Source: Legionellaceae bacterium (GTDB lineage: Bacteria; Pseudomonadota; Gammaproteobacteria; Legionellales; Legionellaceae). From it: DNA of 34,755 bases. The notes below the pieces were generated by a model. That model was not told the DNA's origin. It saw only the letters and a program-made list of their open reading frames with translations, and did no database searches. Made by a program: the position numbers and the translations under genes. Below are positions 26,117-34,741 of the stretch, one piece after another. The DNA lies in the NCBI GenBank assembly GCA_030695645.1, contig JAUYQG010000193.1:1-34755 (forward strand), written 5' to 3'. Position 1 is the first letter of the stretch, and the number at the start of each line of letters is the position of its first letter.

Positions 26117-26677
26117 TTGAAACAATCCATTCGTATTATTGCCGGTCAATACCGGGGCAAAAAATTAACTTTTCCAGTCGTAGATGGGTTGCGCCCGACG
26201 TCTGACCGAATTCGAGAAACCGTTTTCAACTGGCTTATGCATGATATACGCAATGCATGCTGCTTAGATGCATTTTCCGGAAGTGGCGCATTGGGATTTG
26301 AAGCGTTCTCACGTGGCGCAGCGCAGGTTATCATGATTGAGCAAAACACCAAAGCATTTAGCAATTTGAAAACGATAAGCGCCTCGTTTCAGTCACCTAA
26401 GCTATCGGTAATACAAGCAGATGCTGAAGACTACATCAAACAACAAGCGTTACTAGCTACGCAACAATTTGATTTGATATTTCTTGATCCTCCCTTTGCC
26501 AAACCTCATCTTCTAAATTGCATTCCTGTTATAGGCAATACAAGCTTACTTAAAAAGGGCGGATTACTCTATCTCGAATCGCCAGAGGAAGTCACACTTG
26601 ATCCCATTATCTGGAAACAACTTAAATTAAAACGAGCGGGCCAAGTTGTTTATGCTTTATATCAGAAAGTCCCTTGA
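26117..26677 (+). CDS. rsmD: 16S rRNA (guanine966-N2)-methyltransferase
   Basis: RsmD methylates G966 of 16S rRNA on the assembled 30S subunit using SAM. IRIIAGQYRGKKL is the family N-terminus, DAFSGSGALGFEAFSRGA is the SAM-binding loop, and DLIFLDPPF is the catalytic (D/N)PP(F/Y) motif. The 186 residues are normal. The start is TTG (TTGAAACAATCC); no in-frame ATG is near. Divergence from ftsYEX is the standard arrangement. TTGACA at 26674 overlaps its stop codon and may be a -35 box for dotD. Confidence 0.95.
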   Translation: MKQSIRIIAGQYRGKKLTFPVVDGLRPTSDRIRETVFNWLMHDIRNACCLDAFSGSGALGFEAFSRGAAQVIMIEQNTKAFSNLKTISASFQSPKLSVIQADAEDYIKQQALLATQQFDLIFLDPPFAKPHLLNCIPVIGNTSLLKKGGLLYLESPEEVTLDPIIWKQLKLKRAGQVVYALYQKVP

Positions 26678-26741
26678 CAAGCTTCGTCGCTCCTGTTTCA
26701 ATCTCTATTAATACTCAACGACCCCAAAGCATAATAATAAA

Positions 26742-27227
26742 ATGAAGAATAAACTTATCGTGCTTTTCCTGGTCACAATATGTTTGACAGGATGTGCAAG
26801 CACCACTTTCAAGAAACCACCATCGAATGGGCCAAGCGATGATGCAACCATTAAGCTTGCTGAGGCGGCTAATTCCGTGAGCGATTCCATGTTGCTGATG
26901 GCAAAAACAGAAAAAGTACTTACTCCACCGAATAGTGATAATATATTAACTATTCCTAATTCTTACGGCCTGCAAACTCATGCCTCCGTTGATTGGTCTG
27001 GTCCCATTGCTGAACTTACCCAACGAATTGCGAACGCGGCACATTATCGTATGAGAGTGCTTGGTCAAGCACCCGCCGTTCCTATTCTAGTTAGTATCGA
27101 TTTAAAGGATCAAAGTCTAGGAGAGATACTACGAAATATTGATTACCAAGCAGGACGTAAAGCATTTATTCACGTTTACCCTAACAGTCAGGTTGTTGAA
27201 TTGCGATATGCTAATATTTATTCGTAG
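26742..27227 (+). CDS. dotD: Dot/Icm outer-membrane lipoprotein DotD
   Basis: DotD is an outer-membrane lipoprotein of the type IVB secretion core complex; with DotC it places DotH in the outer membrane. The signal peptide ends in the lipobox LTGC, with Cys18 as the acylation site. The C-terminal half (APAVPILVSIDL, LGEILRNIDYQAG, FIHVYPNSQVVELRY) matches the secretin N0-like fold of DotD. The length of 161 residues is close to the Legionella protein. No strong ribosome site is seen. It starts the dotDCB operon. Confidence 0.93.
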   Translation: MKNKLIVLFLVTICLTGCASTTFKKPPSNGPSDDATIKLAEAANSVSDSMLLMAKTEKVLTPPNSDNILTIPNSYGLQTHASVDWSGPIAELTQRIANAAHYRMRVLGQAPAVPILVSIDLKDQSLGEILRNIDYQAGRKAFIHVYPNSQVVELRYANIYS

Positions 27228-28137
27228 AACCTACATAGTCTTGGTGGTGCTGCTTGCCGTATCATGTACGTCAACAAGCAATCAATCGTTGCAAGTCGGC
27301 AATACGGACTCATTAGCCGGCCTGCAGGCTATGTCAACTGTCAAAAAAACAAATGGTCGACAGAAAAAAGAATCTACCGGACATATTCGTGAAATGGCAA
27401 TCAAAGAAACTGCTCTCAGTTTAGGAGCTCAATCCGGTTTGGCCTGGCGCGCAAAAACAATCGATGATCAACTGGTAAAGCAAACTCGCAATCTTGACGC
27501 TATTTATGATTTTAATGCTCTATTGCTCGAGCACAATATATTACCACCCGTCTTACTGGAAGGACGTAACACATTAAACCTCGCTGATACGCAAACAATT
27601 CGTATCTCGGATCGTACTTACAAAGTCTCCAAACAAGCTCACTTCGTTACAACCCCTCCCCAATGGCGTCAATACCTTTGGATGGACTACTCAAAACCTG
27701 ACTACCCTCATGTTAGTCTCTTACCAACAACAAAAGAGGAACGTGAGATCTGGAGTGCCTACGTTGAAAAGGGTTGGCAGCAAGGTGTGGATCAAGCCAA
27801 TACGATTCTCGAAGAAAGCATAGCTCGCATTAAAGAAGACTTTACGGGCATGATCTTATATCGTAAATTACTAGCTATGAATATGGTTTCCCCTCCCTAT
27901 GTTTCCCATACTGATTTAGGGATCACAGGAGACGGAGAGGAAATACACATTGATGATAGGGTACTACGCATAACCGCTTTACCGGCTTTAAATATGAACA
28001 GTACAGAATGGCGAGCCGCTATTGAAAAAGATGAGGAAGTACTCGAGCAATTTAATACGATGGAACAACGTATCGTGTCAGCCCAAATTAAGATCTCAAA
28101 TAAAACATGGCACCCTATTATTGACCCGATTACTTAG
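27208..28137 (+). CDS. dotC: Dot/Icm outer-membrane lipoprotein DotC
   Basis: DotC is the second lipoprotein of the Dot/Icm outer-membrane complex. The start MLIFIRRTYIVLVVLLAVSC has a lipobox-like AVSC with Cys20. IREMAIKETALSLGAQSGLA and PPQWRQYLWMDYSKPDYPH, then EKGWQQGVDQANTILEESI, are DotC-like blocks. The 309-residue length fits. The ATG lies 20 nt inside dotD; a frame extending upstream to 27139 shadows dotD. Confidence 0.93.
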   Translation: MLIFIRRTYIVLVVLLAVSCTSTSNQSLQVGNTDSLAGLQAMSTVKKTNGRQKKESTGHIREMAIKETALSLGAQSGLAWRAKTIDDQLVKQTRNLDAIYDFNALLLEHNILPPVLLEGRNTLNLADTQTIRISDRTYKVSKQAHFVTTPPQWRQYLWMDYSKPDYPHVSLLPTTKEEREIWSAYVEKGWQQGVDQANTILEESIARIKEDFTGMILYRKLLAMNMVSPPYVSHTDLGITGDGEEIHIDDRVLRITALPALNMNSTEWRAAIEKDEEVLEQFNTMEQRIVSAQIKISNKTWHPIIDPIT

Positions 28138-28145
28138 AGTTGATT

Positions 28146-29270
28146 ATGACTGATTACTTAATGCCTGATGAACCAACTCGGTTCACACCTGTATTCATGG
28201 ATAAAATGCTGGAGCATGCTCAACGATTAAATGCATCCGATATCACCGTCCAAACTGGTGCGCCGATTTACATCGAAGTATACGGTAACTTATTAAAAAT
28301 CACCAATCGCCCGTTATCTAATACGGAAATAGGCGATTTAATCAACAGCATTTATGGACCCAATGCCACCACACAACTGTTATCGGGTAGAGACATCGAT
28401 ACACATTATGAATTTCGCCCGAACCGAGGCGTGCGTTTTCGATATCGTGTGAATGCCACCGCCTGCTTAGTAGACGGCCACGATGCCATACAAATTACCC
28501 TACGGACCATTCCTACTACCCCACCAAGACTTGACACCATGGGCTTGCCTGAGAATATTATAAAGGCGTTGGCACCTCAAGAAGGCATTGTTTTTATAAC
28601 CGGCGCTACTGGTTCAGGTAAGTCAACATTATTAGCCTCAATCATTCGAGATTTGATTGAAAAAGAAGACTCCAACCGTAAAGTGCTGACCTATGAAGCA
28701 CCTATCGAGTTTGTGTTCGATGAAATTGAGACAACCTCATCCATCGTGAGCCAATCGGAAATTCCCCGCCATTTACCCACATTTGCCGAAGGCGTACGCA
28801 ACGCGTTGCGAAGAAAGCCAAGGTTAATCATGGTTGGAGAGTGTCGAGATGCCGAAACAATCAGCGCTGCACTGGAAGCAGCACTTACCGGACATCCTGT
28901 CTATACGACATTGCATACATCAGGTGTAGCGGAAACCATGCGTCGATTAGTCACCTCATTTGCCGGTGAAGAGCGCCTTGGCCGAACCATTGATATTTTA
29001 GAAACCATACGTCTGTGTATTTGGCAAAAATTAGTTCCCACAGTTGACGATAAACGCGTTGCCTTGCGTGAGTATCTTGTTTTTGACGAAGAAGCCCGAG
29101 ATATACTTTTGGAAAGTGACCCAAATGAGGTAACGACTACGACTCGAAAACTCGTCAGACAAAGAGGTCAGCTGATGACCCTGGATGCTAAAGAAAAGCT
29201 TAATCAAGGGATTATCAGCGATCGGGTATATAAGTTGATTATTGCGGGAACAAAAGAGGAATATCGGTAA
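28146..29270 (+). CDS. dotB: Dot/Icm ATPase DotB
   Basis: DotB is the PilT/VirB11-like hexameric ATPase that energises effector transport by Dot/Icm at the inner membrane. Walker A GATGSGKST is at 153-161, the Asp box YEAPIEFVFDE follows, Walker B is LIMVGECRD near 228-235, and the His box is GHPVYTTLHTSG. The length of 374 is close to Legionella DotB (377). The ATG at 28146 (MTDYLMPDEPTRF) is preferred over a TTG at 28140. It lies 8 nt after dotC. Confidence 0.97.
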   Translation: MTDYLMPDEPTRFTPVFMDKMLEHAQRLNASDITVQTGAPIYIEVYGNLLKITNRPLSNTEIGDLINSIYGPNATTQLLSGRDIDTHYEFRPNRGVRFRYRVNATACLVDGHDAIQITLRTIPTTPPRLDTMGLPENIIKALAPQEGIVFITGATGSGKSTLLASIIRDLIEKEDSNRKVLTYEAPIEFVFDEIETTSSIVSQSEIPRHLPTFAEGVRNALRRKPRLIMVGECRDAETISAALEAALTGHPVYTTLHTSGVAETMRRLVTSFAGEERLGRTIDILETIRLCIWQKLVPTVDDKRVALREYLVFDEEARDILLESDPNEVTTTTRKLVRQRGQLMTLDAKEKLNQGIISDRVYKLIIAGTKEEYR

Positions 29271-29304
29271 GGAACGGCCATATTTGGCGCCAAATATGGC
29301 TTTT
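29271..29304. terminator. palindromic terminator between convergent dotB and dotA
   Basis: Immediately after the dotB stop, positions 29277-29300 form a perfect 24-bp palindrome (GCCATATTTGGC and its complement) followed by TTTT. The first 20 bases (29271-29290) are the exact complement of 17742-17761 in MITE copy B, so this terminator seems to come from the same element family. Confidence 0.75.
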
Positions 29305-29321
29305 CGGTGAATGTGGTGAAA

Positions 29322-32210
29322 TTAAGTAGCTGTTGAACTACCTCCAGAAGCACCTTTGTTCGCGCTGACCAAAGCGGACTCAGCCGCACTCATAACAGAA
29401 CTACCCGTTTTCATACTGGACTTACCGGTTGCTTCCCCAGCATCCTTCACCTGACCTTTCGATTCTTCCGCCCATTGTGCCGTATCCTGGCCGTACGACT
29501 CACCTTGAGATCCTATCCATCGTAGTATTTTATCGGGCAATGCATGAATCAAAGTAAATGATTTCTGAACCACCGTTAAATAGAGGCTTGTATACGTAAC
29601 GAGACAAAAGAATACAGCATAAACAGCAGTCCAATTGTAGTAGGGACTACCCAAAGCGCCCTGTTCTGTCTTCCCCAACTCACTCGTAGCTTTTACCGCG
29701 CTCATCAGCATACCACGACTCTTCTCCGGTAAAAGAAAAGTCATCAATTGCGAAAAACCACTATTGAGAACAAAAACAGCGACGTAACTCAAGGCAATAG
29801 CTGATATATAACCAATAATCATCATCGCAGGTCTTAAAAAGATATTCACTAATATCATAATGGCTTGCTCAGCTTTACCCAGCGCATCATGTCCCTCCGG
29901 ATGAGTGACACCAAGCGCAACAATAGGTCCTGCAACCATGGATTCAATAACGGCCATTAACCAAGCGATCGAACCAAACGTAAAAATCATGTACGGCACA
30001 AAAGGAACATAATAGGCATCAATAAATCCAACACCGGTCATAACGCCAAGCCACGAAGCTAAAAATGGCAAAATCATTCCAACCATAATGGCCCAACCAA
30101 TACCACCAATTACTGCAAAAATTATCGTAAATGTGATCAAATTAAGCCAAATGTCAACGGAGGCATTAATGAATGCCGACCCCATAAAAGCCATGGCAAC
30201 AATAGGATGCACCATCGTTGTTTGTAATAATTGGATACCGTTGTCAAATACAATCATTAACTGTGTTAATGGAATATATAGGTAAGCCTGCAAACACAAA
30301 TTGAACACACTGACAACAAACGCCACTATAGTATTCACAATGAACCTAAAAATATCATTATAGAGAAGGTTTGCTAATGTTCCAGGGATATGCAAAGGGC
30401 CACCCTTAAATTTTTTCTTTGGAAATTTTAATAGCGTATTTCCAGGTTGGATATTAAAGCGCATTTTAAAATGCGGTGTTTTTAAGCCTGGTTGACCGGG
30501 AAGATGCACCATAGATGCATTCGTTATAAACCCATATGTAGTTGAAGAGACCAGTTTCTTTGTTTGAGCCTTCGCAGATGTATCAACTGTGGGTTCATCA
30601 ATTGGTGATACATTTTTAAGAATTTCTCCATTAATTAATCCGGCCAGATAATCTACCGATTTTGTCGATTTTTCAAAAAATACAGATAACGTTCCACCGT
30701 TCTTAAAGGGTTCTGTTTGAAATTTGCTTATTGAAAAATCAGACGTGTCAAGACCCGATGTACCATCGATGATATTTGTACCCGTGGTCACCATTCCGTT
30801 CAGATTAACCAAATCAAAGAAATAGGCTCCCGCCATTATCCACCCTTGACGTTCTGACTTACTAATAAACGCGCGCAGCCTATTGGCGGTTTTAGAGCGT
30901 GTCAAATCGTCCTGTAAACTCAGCGCGGCCAACATAATGCCATTATAATCCATCAACGCATTTTGTAGTTCATACCCCGTAAAAATCAAGGAGGTATTGG
31001 TAGCGGACGTATCAGGCCCCCAGTTAGTACAATCCTCGGAAGGAGAGGTACACGCTTTCGTTCCAGAGCTCAGATAAGGTATTCCAAACTGATTTCCTGC
31101 CACCAGTTTGCTGTAAGCATCGGTTGGTGCGAAATCGGTGTTAATCTTGGGATCATTATCAACCATCGCAATAGCTACTGGCGTTAAATCAGAATACATT
31201 TGTTGGATGGCTACTGCTCGAGATTGTCTCGTCAGATCCTTATCACTGCATGATAGTGTCTTACTAGCAGTCATGTCCGGATTGAATTCATACCATTTGA
31301 TCGTTCCACAAACACCATTAAGATCCGAGTAATAAGGGACATCATTAAAATTCGGCATGTCCAGCTCATAGCCATCACTCTGTGACTTCTCCTCATCCGT
31401 TTCGGTTTCGTATTTATAACCTGCTGAACAGGCCGAAACAAACCCTTTACTTTGAAAATCGATAGCATTCACTGTGCTGATAAAATTGGGCACGGCATTA
31501 TTACAAAAGTAGACCATTGCCGCCGGATTCGTTGTGTTAGCTAACTCGGCCTCTGAACAGGCACCCGTACCGGCACCTTTTGCAGCGGCTGCAAGTAATT
31601 GCGTTCGTTGATTCGTCAAAAGAACTTGAAGCCCCTGCATACAAACTTGTCCAGACAATATTTTTCCGGCGCCCTTTGTCAGAGCCGTGATTGCCGTATT
31701 ATTGTCTTTAGACGTTGTTGAATTCATATTCATCTGAGCTTTTACAATTGATCCGCCGCGATTAAGATAACTCAATGCCGCATCCCATATTTTATCCGCA
31801 GCTCCCACACCTTGCACGACTACCCACATGATAAAAATTTGCATCAAACAATATCCGGATGCTTTGGGAATCAAAAAAGCCAAACCGATGGTTGAACGAA
31901 CGGGGATCCAAATTGATGACCATTTTTGACCAAGCATTTGTCCTTCATGAGCGGTATTCATCGTTCCCACGATGAGGGTATACATCACAACAATACCGCC
32001 CAACGCAAGAACAGCTGCATTAAACACACCAAACATAGCCCCCATAATTTGGCTACCGGTGCCATGCAAAACACCATCCACAACCCCAAATAAGTCACTA
32101 AGAAAAATAACGGAATAATCAGTTGCTGGGGGTGTGAAATTCAGCGAGCTGGTGGCTGTAGCTAGTATAGGAAAAAGCATTAAAAACAAGGTGATTATTG
32201 GTCTCTTCAT
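29322..32210 (-). CDS. dotA: Dot/Icm inner-membrane protein DotA
   Basis: DotA is the large polytopic inner-membrane protein needed for Dot/Icm effector transfer. A signal peptide (MKRPIITLFLMLFPILATAT) opens the protein. Hydrophobic segments lie at about 60-85 (VFNAAVLALGGIVVMYTLIV) and 100-135, and several more follow a periplasmic domain of about 450 residues rich in Asp, Ser, Thr and Cys. The C-terminal tail is polar and rich in Gly, Ser and Ala (SKGQVKDAGEATGKSS onward). It has 962 residues; the Legionella protein has about 1050. The start overlaps icmV by 4 nt (ATGA), as icmV-dotA form an operon in Legionella. Confidence 0.95.
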   Translation of the reverse strand: MKRPIITLFLMLFPILATATSSLNFTPPATDYSVIFLSDLFGVVDGVLHGTGSQIMGAMFGVFNAAVLALGGIVVMYTLIVGTMNTAHEGQMLGQKWSSIWIPVRSTIGLAFLIPKASGYCLMQIFIMWVVVQGVGAADKIWDAALSYLNRGGSIVKAQMNMNSTTSKDNNTAITALTKGAGKILSGQVCMQGLQVLLTNQRTQLLAAAAKGAGTGACSEAELANTTNPAAMVYFCNNAVPNFISTVNAIDFQSKGFVSACSAGYKYETETDEEKSQSDGYELDMPNFNDVPYYSDLNGVCGTIKWYEFNPDMTASKTLSCSDKDLTRQSRAVAIQQMYSDLTPVAIAMVDNDPKINTDFAPTDAYSKLVAGNQFGIPYLSSGTKACTSPSEDCTNWGPDTSATNTSLIFTGYELQNALMDYNGIMLAALSLQDDLTRSKTANRLRAFISKSERQGWIMAGAYFFDLVNLNGMVTTGTNIIDGTSGLDTSDFSISKFQTEPFKNGGTLSVFFEKSTKSVDYLAGLINGEILKNVSPIDEPTVDTSAKAQTKKLVSSTTYGFITNASMVHLPGQPGLKTPHFKMRFNIQPGNTLLKFPKKKFKGGPLHIPGTLANLLYNDIFRFIVNTIVAFVVSVFNLCLQAYLYIPLTQLMIVFDNGIQLLQTTMVHPIVAMAFMGSAFINASVDIWLNLITFTIIFAVIGGIGWAIMVGMILPFLASWLGVMTGVGFIDAYYVPFVPYMIFTFGSIAWLMAVIESMVAGPIVALGVTHPEGHDALGKAEQAIMILVNIFLRPAMMIIGYISAIALSYVAVFVLNSGFSQLMTFLLPEKSRGMLMSAVKATSELGKTEQGALGSPYYNWTAVYAVFFCLVTYTSLYLTVVQKSFTLIHALPDKILRWIGSQGESYGQDTAQWAEESKGQVKDAGEATGKSSMKTGSSVMSAAESALVSANKGASGGSSTAT

Positions 32211-32665
32211 TGGTTATCGCCCATAAAACTCTCCTTAAACCATTCTGAGATCTTGCAACCCAATTTACGACGCCCAATTTGAAAATACCAAAAATGATAT
32301 CGAAAAGCCAATGCAAATGAAATAAGCATCAAAACACAAGATAAAATCACGCCTAACACGCCACCATACAGTAGTTGATACATTGCATAACAATAAAAGA
32401 ACCCTCCTATTCCAATCATAAAAAAACACAATTGCTTAAGGTTTTTTGCTCTTGATTGCAGTTCTTCATCCGTTAACTGCAATTCTTTAACCACTTCTTC
32501 AAATGATTTGATATCTTTTTTTTTGGCTTGTTGAGGCACGAATAAACGCCGAAGGATCGTTAAAAAATAAGTGGCAATCGATTGAGAACGATCCCAATCA
32601 GACCAGGCACGGACATTGAAATATTTGTCAATTATGCGTTTTAGTCTAGAATCAGAGAAATTCAT
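32207..32665 (-). CDS. icmV: Dot/Icm protein IcmV
   Basis: IcmV is a small inner-membrane protein of the Dot/Icm system. FNVRAWSDWDR and LRRLFVPQ are the family's N-terminal blocks. Two membrane segments follow (LCFFMIGIGGFFYCYAMYQL and VLGVILSCVLMLISFALAF), then a basic RRKLGC tail. The start MNFSDSRLKRI at 32665 is preferred because AGGA lies eight bases upstream, giving 152 residues, as in Legionella (151). The ATG at 32680 is the alternative. Confidence 0.93.
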   Translation of the reverse strand: MNFSDSRLKRIIDKYFNVRAWSDWDRSQSIATYFLTILRRLFVPQQAKKKDIKSFEEVVKELQLTDEELQSRAKNLKQLCFFMIGIGGFFYCYAMYQLLYGGVLGVILSCVLMLISFALAFRYHFWYFQIGRRKLGCKISEWFKESFMGDNQ

Positions 32666-32766
32666 TACATTTGTCCTCATTATCCATCAATACTTAAGCT
32701 GAAGTATAGACATTTTCTCTCCATAATATATGATAATATTTACTAAAATGGAACGTGTTTACTATC
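32666..32766. promoter_or_regulatory. icmV/icmW divergent control region
   Basis: ATACTT (32690-32695) and AAGTAT (32702-32707) form an inverted pair. TAGACA (32707-32712) with TGATAA (32731-32736) is a possible icmW promoter, spaced 18 nt. Two TTTAC boxes (32739-32743 and 32758-32762) lie 19 nt apart, about two helical turns. In Legionella, PmrA and CpxR control some icm genes, but neither consensus is met here, so the regulator is open. Confidence 0.45.
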
Positions 32767-33222
32767 ATGCCTGATTTAAGTCATAAAGCGTCTGCGGAAT
32801 ATTGGTTCGAATACAGCGATCCGATGATTTATCGTGTCATCACCTTCATGGAAAGCGTAGAAGGATGGACTCTTGATGGAAATCCTGAACTTGAAGAGGC
32901 TTTAAAACAACTCGGTCAAGAGCTAGACAACATCGAATCCATTGATATGAGTAAACTAGGTCATGAGGAATTATTCATACGTTTAGCTGGAAATATTAAA
33001 TCCGGTCGAGGATTACGTCTTTTACAAGCGATTGACATGGTCCATCCTGGCAGTGCATCGAAAGTTTTGGTCCATGCGGAAGAAACCAGCTTATCCGGTG
33101 ATGACCCAGCCGGTTTTTTTCTCAAACGAAATATTGTATTTGAGCGATTGCGGTTATTATCGCGTGCTTTTTCCGAATCTCGATTAAAATTGATTGAGCG
33201 CGCTATTGAGGGGGACGAATGA
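32767..33222 (+). CDS. icmW: Dot/Icm effector-adaptor protein IcmW
   Basis: IcmW forms a soluble heterodimer with IcmS that binds effectors and links them to the DotL coupling complex. The sequence MPDLSHKASAEYWFEYSDPM, then YRVITFMESVEGWTLDGNPE and GNIKSGRGLRLLQAIDMVHP, is very close to the Legionella protein as I recall it, and the length of 151 is identical. The ATG at 32767 is used; a GTG at 32755 in the same frame is less likely. It overlaps icmX by 4 nt. Confidence 0.97.
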   Translation: MPDLSHKASAEYWFEYSDPMIYRVITFMESVEGWTLDGNPELEEALKQLGQELDNIESIDMSKLGHEELFIRLAGNIKSGRGLRLLQAIDMVHPGSASKVLVHAEETSLSGDDPAGFFLKRNIVFERLRLLSRAFSESRLKLIERAIEGDE

Positions 33223-34598
33223 ATAGCCTAAGAATACTCGTTTTAACGACATTACTATTATTCAATATATCCGCATGCGCAGATGATGTCGCAGACACTA
33301 CAGATACTGCAGATACTACAGATACTACTAATCGCCTTGTCCCCAATCCAGTACCTGATCCAGAAGAGCCCTCTATAGGAGCCAATGCCACAGCAAAATA
33401 TTTAAAAAACTTCGGTCAGTACATTGGCTATGATCTCAATGAACCGTCTACTGTTCCGATATACAGTTTTCTAATCGATGTCACCATGCAATCCATCATA
33501 TCAACCGGTATTCCTGTTCTAACGACATTTTTTCAGTCAATCCCTATGAATTCAAACACACTATCTTTTTCTAGTGGTGCCGATTATGACACATTTAATG
33601 ATCAAGCCAACGCACTGTTTGCATCGGCTTATCACAAACACGATGGTAGCCCAATTTCTGTAACAAGCAATTTTGATCAAGAAGAATATCAAAAAGACCC
33701 GGTATCGCAAGCGGTACTCAATCTTGTAGGTACACCAGGCTGGGACTCATGTCCTACAACAAGCTCTAAAGAATCAACTTGTGTATCAAAAGACTTAGTT
33801 ATGAGTAAGGTAATGCAAAACATCGACGAAGACAAATTGGGTGTGAATGAGTATTTTTCATATGATAATAACAAAACATTTCTTAGCCAACTTAATGGTA
33901 ACAATTTGATAGGACCTTTGCTCTATACAACAAAAGACAGTAAATCCAGCACTGGATTACCTGCTGGAAACCAAGCTCAACTCGCGCAAGCGTTTATTCG
34001 TTATGCAACAGAAGCTGTTATACCACTAACGACCATGAGCCGTTCAGATTACAACGCTCTATATACTATTGCAACCAAAGCCACAACAGCAGAAAACGGC
34101 GACTCTCTTAGTCTGTCTGCCAGCGAGCTCACAAACATCATGAATGCAAAAAGTGCCTTAGCAAATTATTTACTTAGTATGCGTGTTTATGCCGCTAAAA
34201 GCTCCGTTGCCATTAGTAATCTTTATTATATATTATCAAGGCGTATGCCCACCACTGGGGAGGGTGCGTCCGACACAGCAACTAGTCAAGCACTCAATGA
34301 GTTTAAAATGGCTACCTGGCGTTTATATAATCCTAAAAACACCGGTGATAATTCAAACGAACAATGGATGCAAAAAATAAGCAACTCAACCCCGACCACA
34401 GTTCAAAAAGAAATGGCCATATTATTGGCTGAAATCAATTATCAGTTATATTTAAACCGCCAGCAGCAGGAACGTCTCCTGATGACGAACTCTATGCTGT
34501 TAATTCAAGTATTATCGAGCAGTAAGCCCGCTAGTGACTTTCCTAGTGAAGTCGATATGGGAGTCTCAGAAACAACAGACGAGACTGACGAGGAGTAG
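33219..34598 (+). CDS. icmX: Dot/Icm protein IcmX, with lipoprotein-type signal
   Basis: IcmX is a periplasmic or secreted component of the Dot/Icm system. MNSLRILVLTTLLLFNISAC ends in a lipobox-like ISAC (Cys20), which predicts a lipoprotein. A low-complexity Asp/Thr run (DTTDTADTTDTT, residues 26-37), from a short DNA tandem repeat at 33296-33330, links it to the mature domain. KYLKNFGQYIGYDL, then ATEAVIPLTTMS and MATWRLYNPKNTGDN near the C-terminus, fit IcmX. The 459 residues are close to Legionella (466). It is coupled to icmW by an ATGA overlap. Copy 8 of the family 1 repeat follows. Confidence 0.93.
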   Translation: MNSLRILVLTTLLLFNISACADDVADTTDTADTTDTTNRLVPNPVPDPEEPSIGANATAKYLKNFGQYIGYDLNEPSTVPIYSFLIDVTMQSIISTGIPVLTTFFQSIPMNSNTLSFSSGADYDTFNDQANALFASAYHKHDGSPISVTSNFDQEEYQKDPVSQAVLNLVGTPGWDSCPTTSSKESTCVSKDLVMSKVMQNIDEDKLGVNEYFSYDNNKTFLSQLNGNNLIGPLLYTTKDSKSSTGLPAGNQAQLAQAFIRYATEAVIPLTTMSRSDYNALYTIATKATTAENGDSLSLSASELTNIMNAKSALANYLLSMRVYAAKSSVAISNLYYILSRRMPTTGEGASDTATSQALNEFKMATWRLYNPKNTGDNSNEQWMQKISNSTPTTVQKEMAILLAEINYQLYLNRQQQERLLMTNSMLLIQVLSSSKPASDFPSEVDMGVSETTDETDEE

Positions 34599-34617
34599 GA
34601 GGCTATTATGCTGAATA

Positions 34618-34682
34618 TTGGACTTTGGACAAAAAGACATGAAAAGAGCCTCATGTCTTTTTGTCCAAGAAATTTCAGATCT
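34618..34682. repeat. family 1 hairpin element, copy 8
   Basis: TTGGACTTTGGACAAAAAGA and its complement TCTTTTTGTCCAA surround a GACATGA stem. The right end lacks the outer AGTCCAA and continues as GAAATTTCAGATCT, the long end. It lies 20 nt after icmX and is its likely terminator. Confidence 0.88.
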
Positions 34683-34701
34683 ATCCCTCATAATTAGATC
34701 G

Positions 34702-34741
34702 TTAATTGTCCTGATTGTAAATGTTTTTACAAAATGAGCCG
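34702..34741 (-). repeat. right copy of the diverged 40-nt block found at the left end
   Basis: The minus strand reads an open frame from the window edge ending GSFCKNIYNQDN and TAA. The match at 2-41 has 31 of 40 bases. It may be the 3' end of a gene that lies beyond the right edge. The family is not recognised. Confidence 0.55.

Noticed and set aside
32739-32762. TTTAC pair as a CpxR box upstream of icmW
   Set aside because: CpxR boxes have about 5 nt between repeats; here there are 14. Kept only as an unassigned motif.
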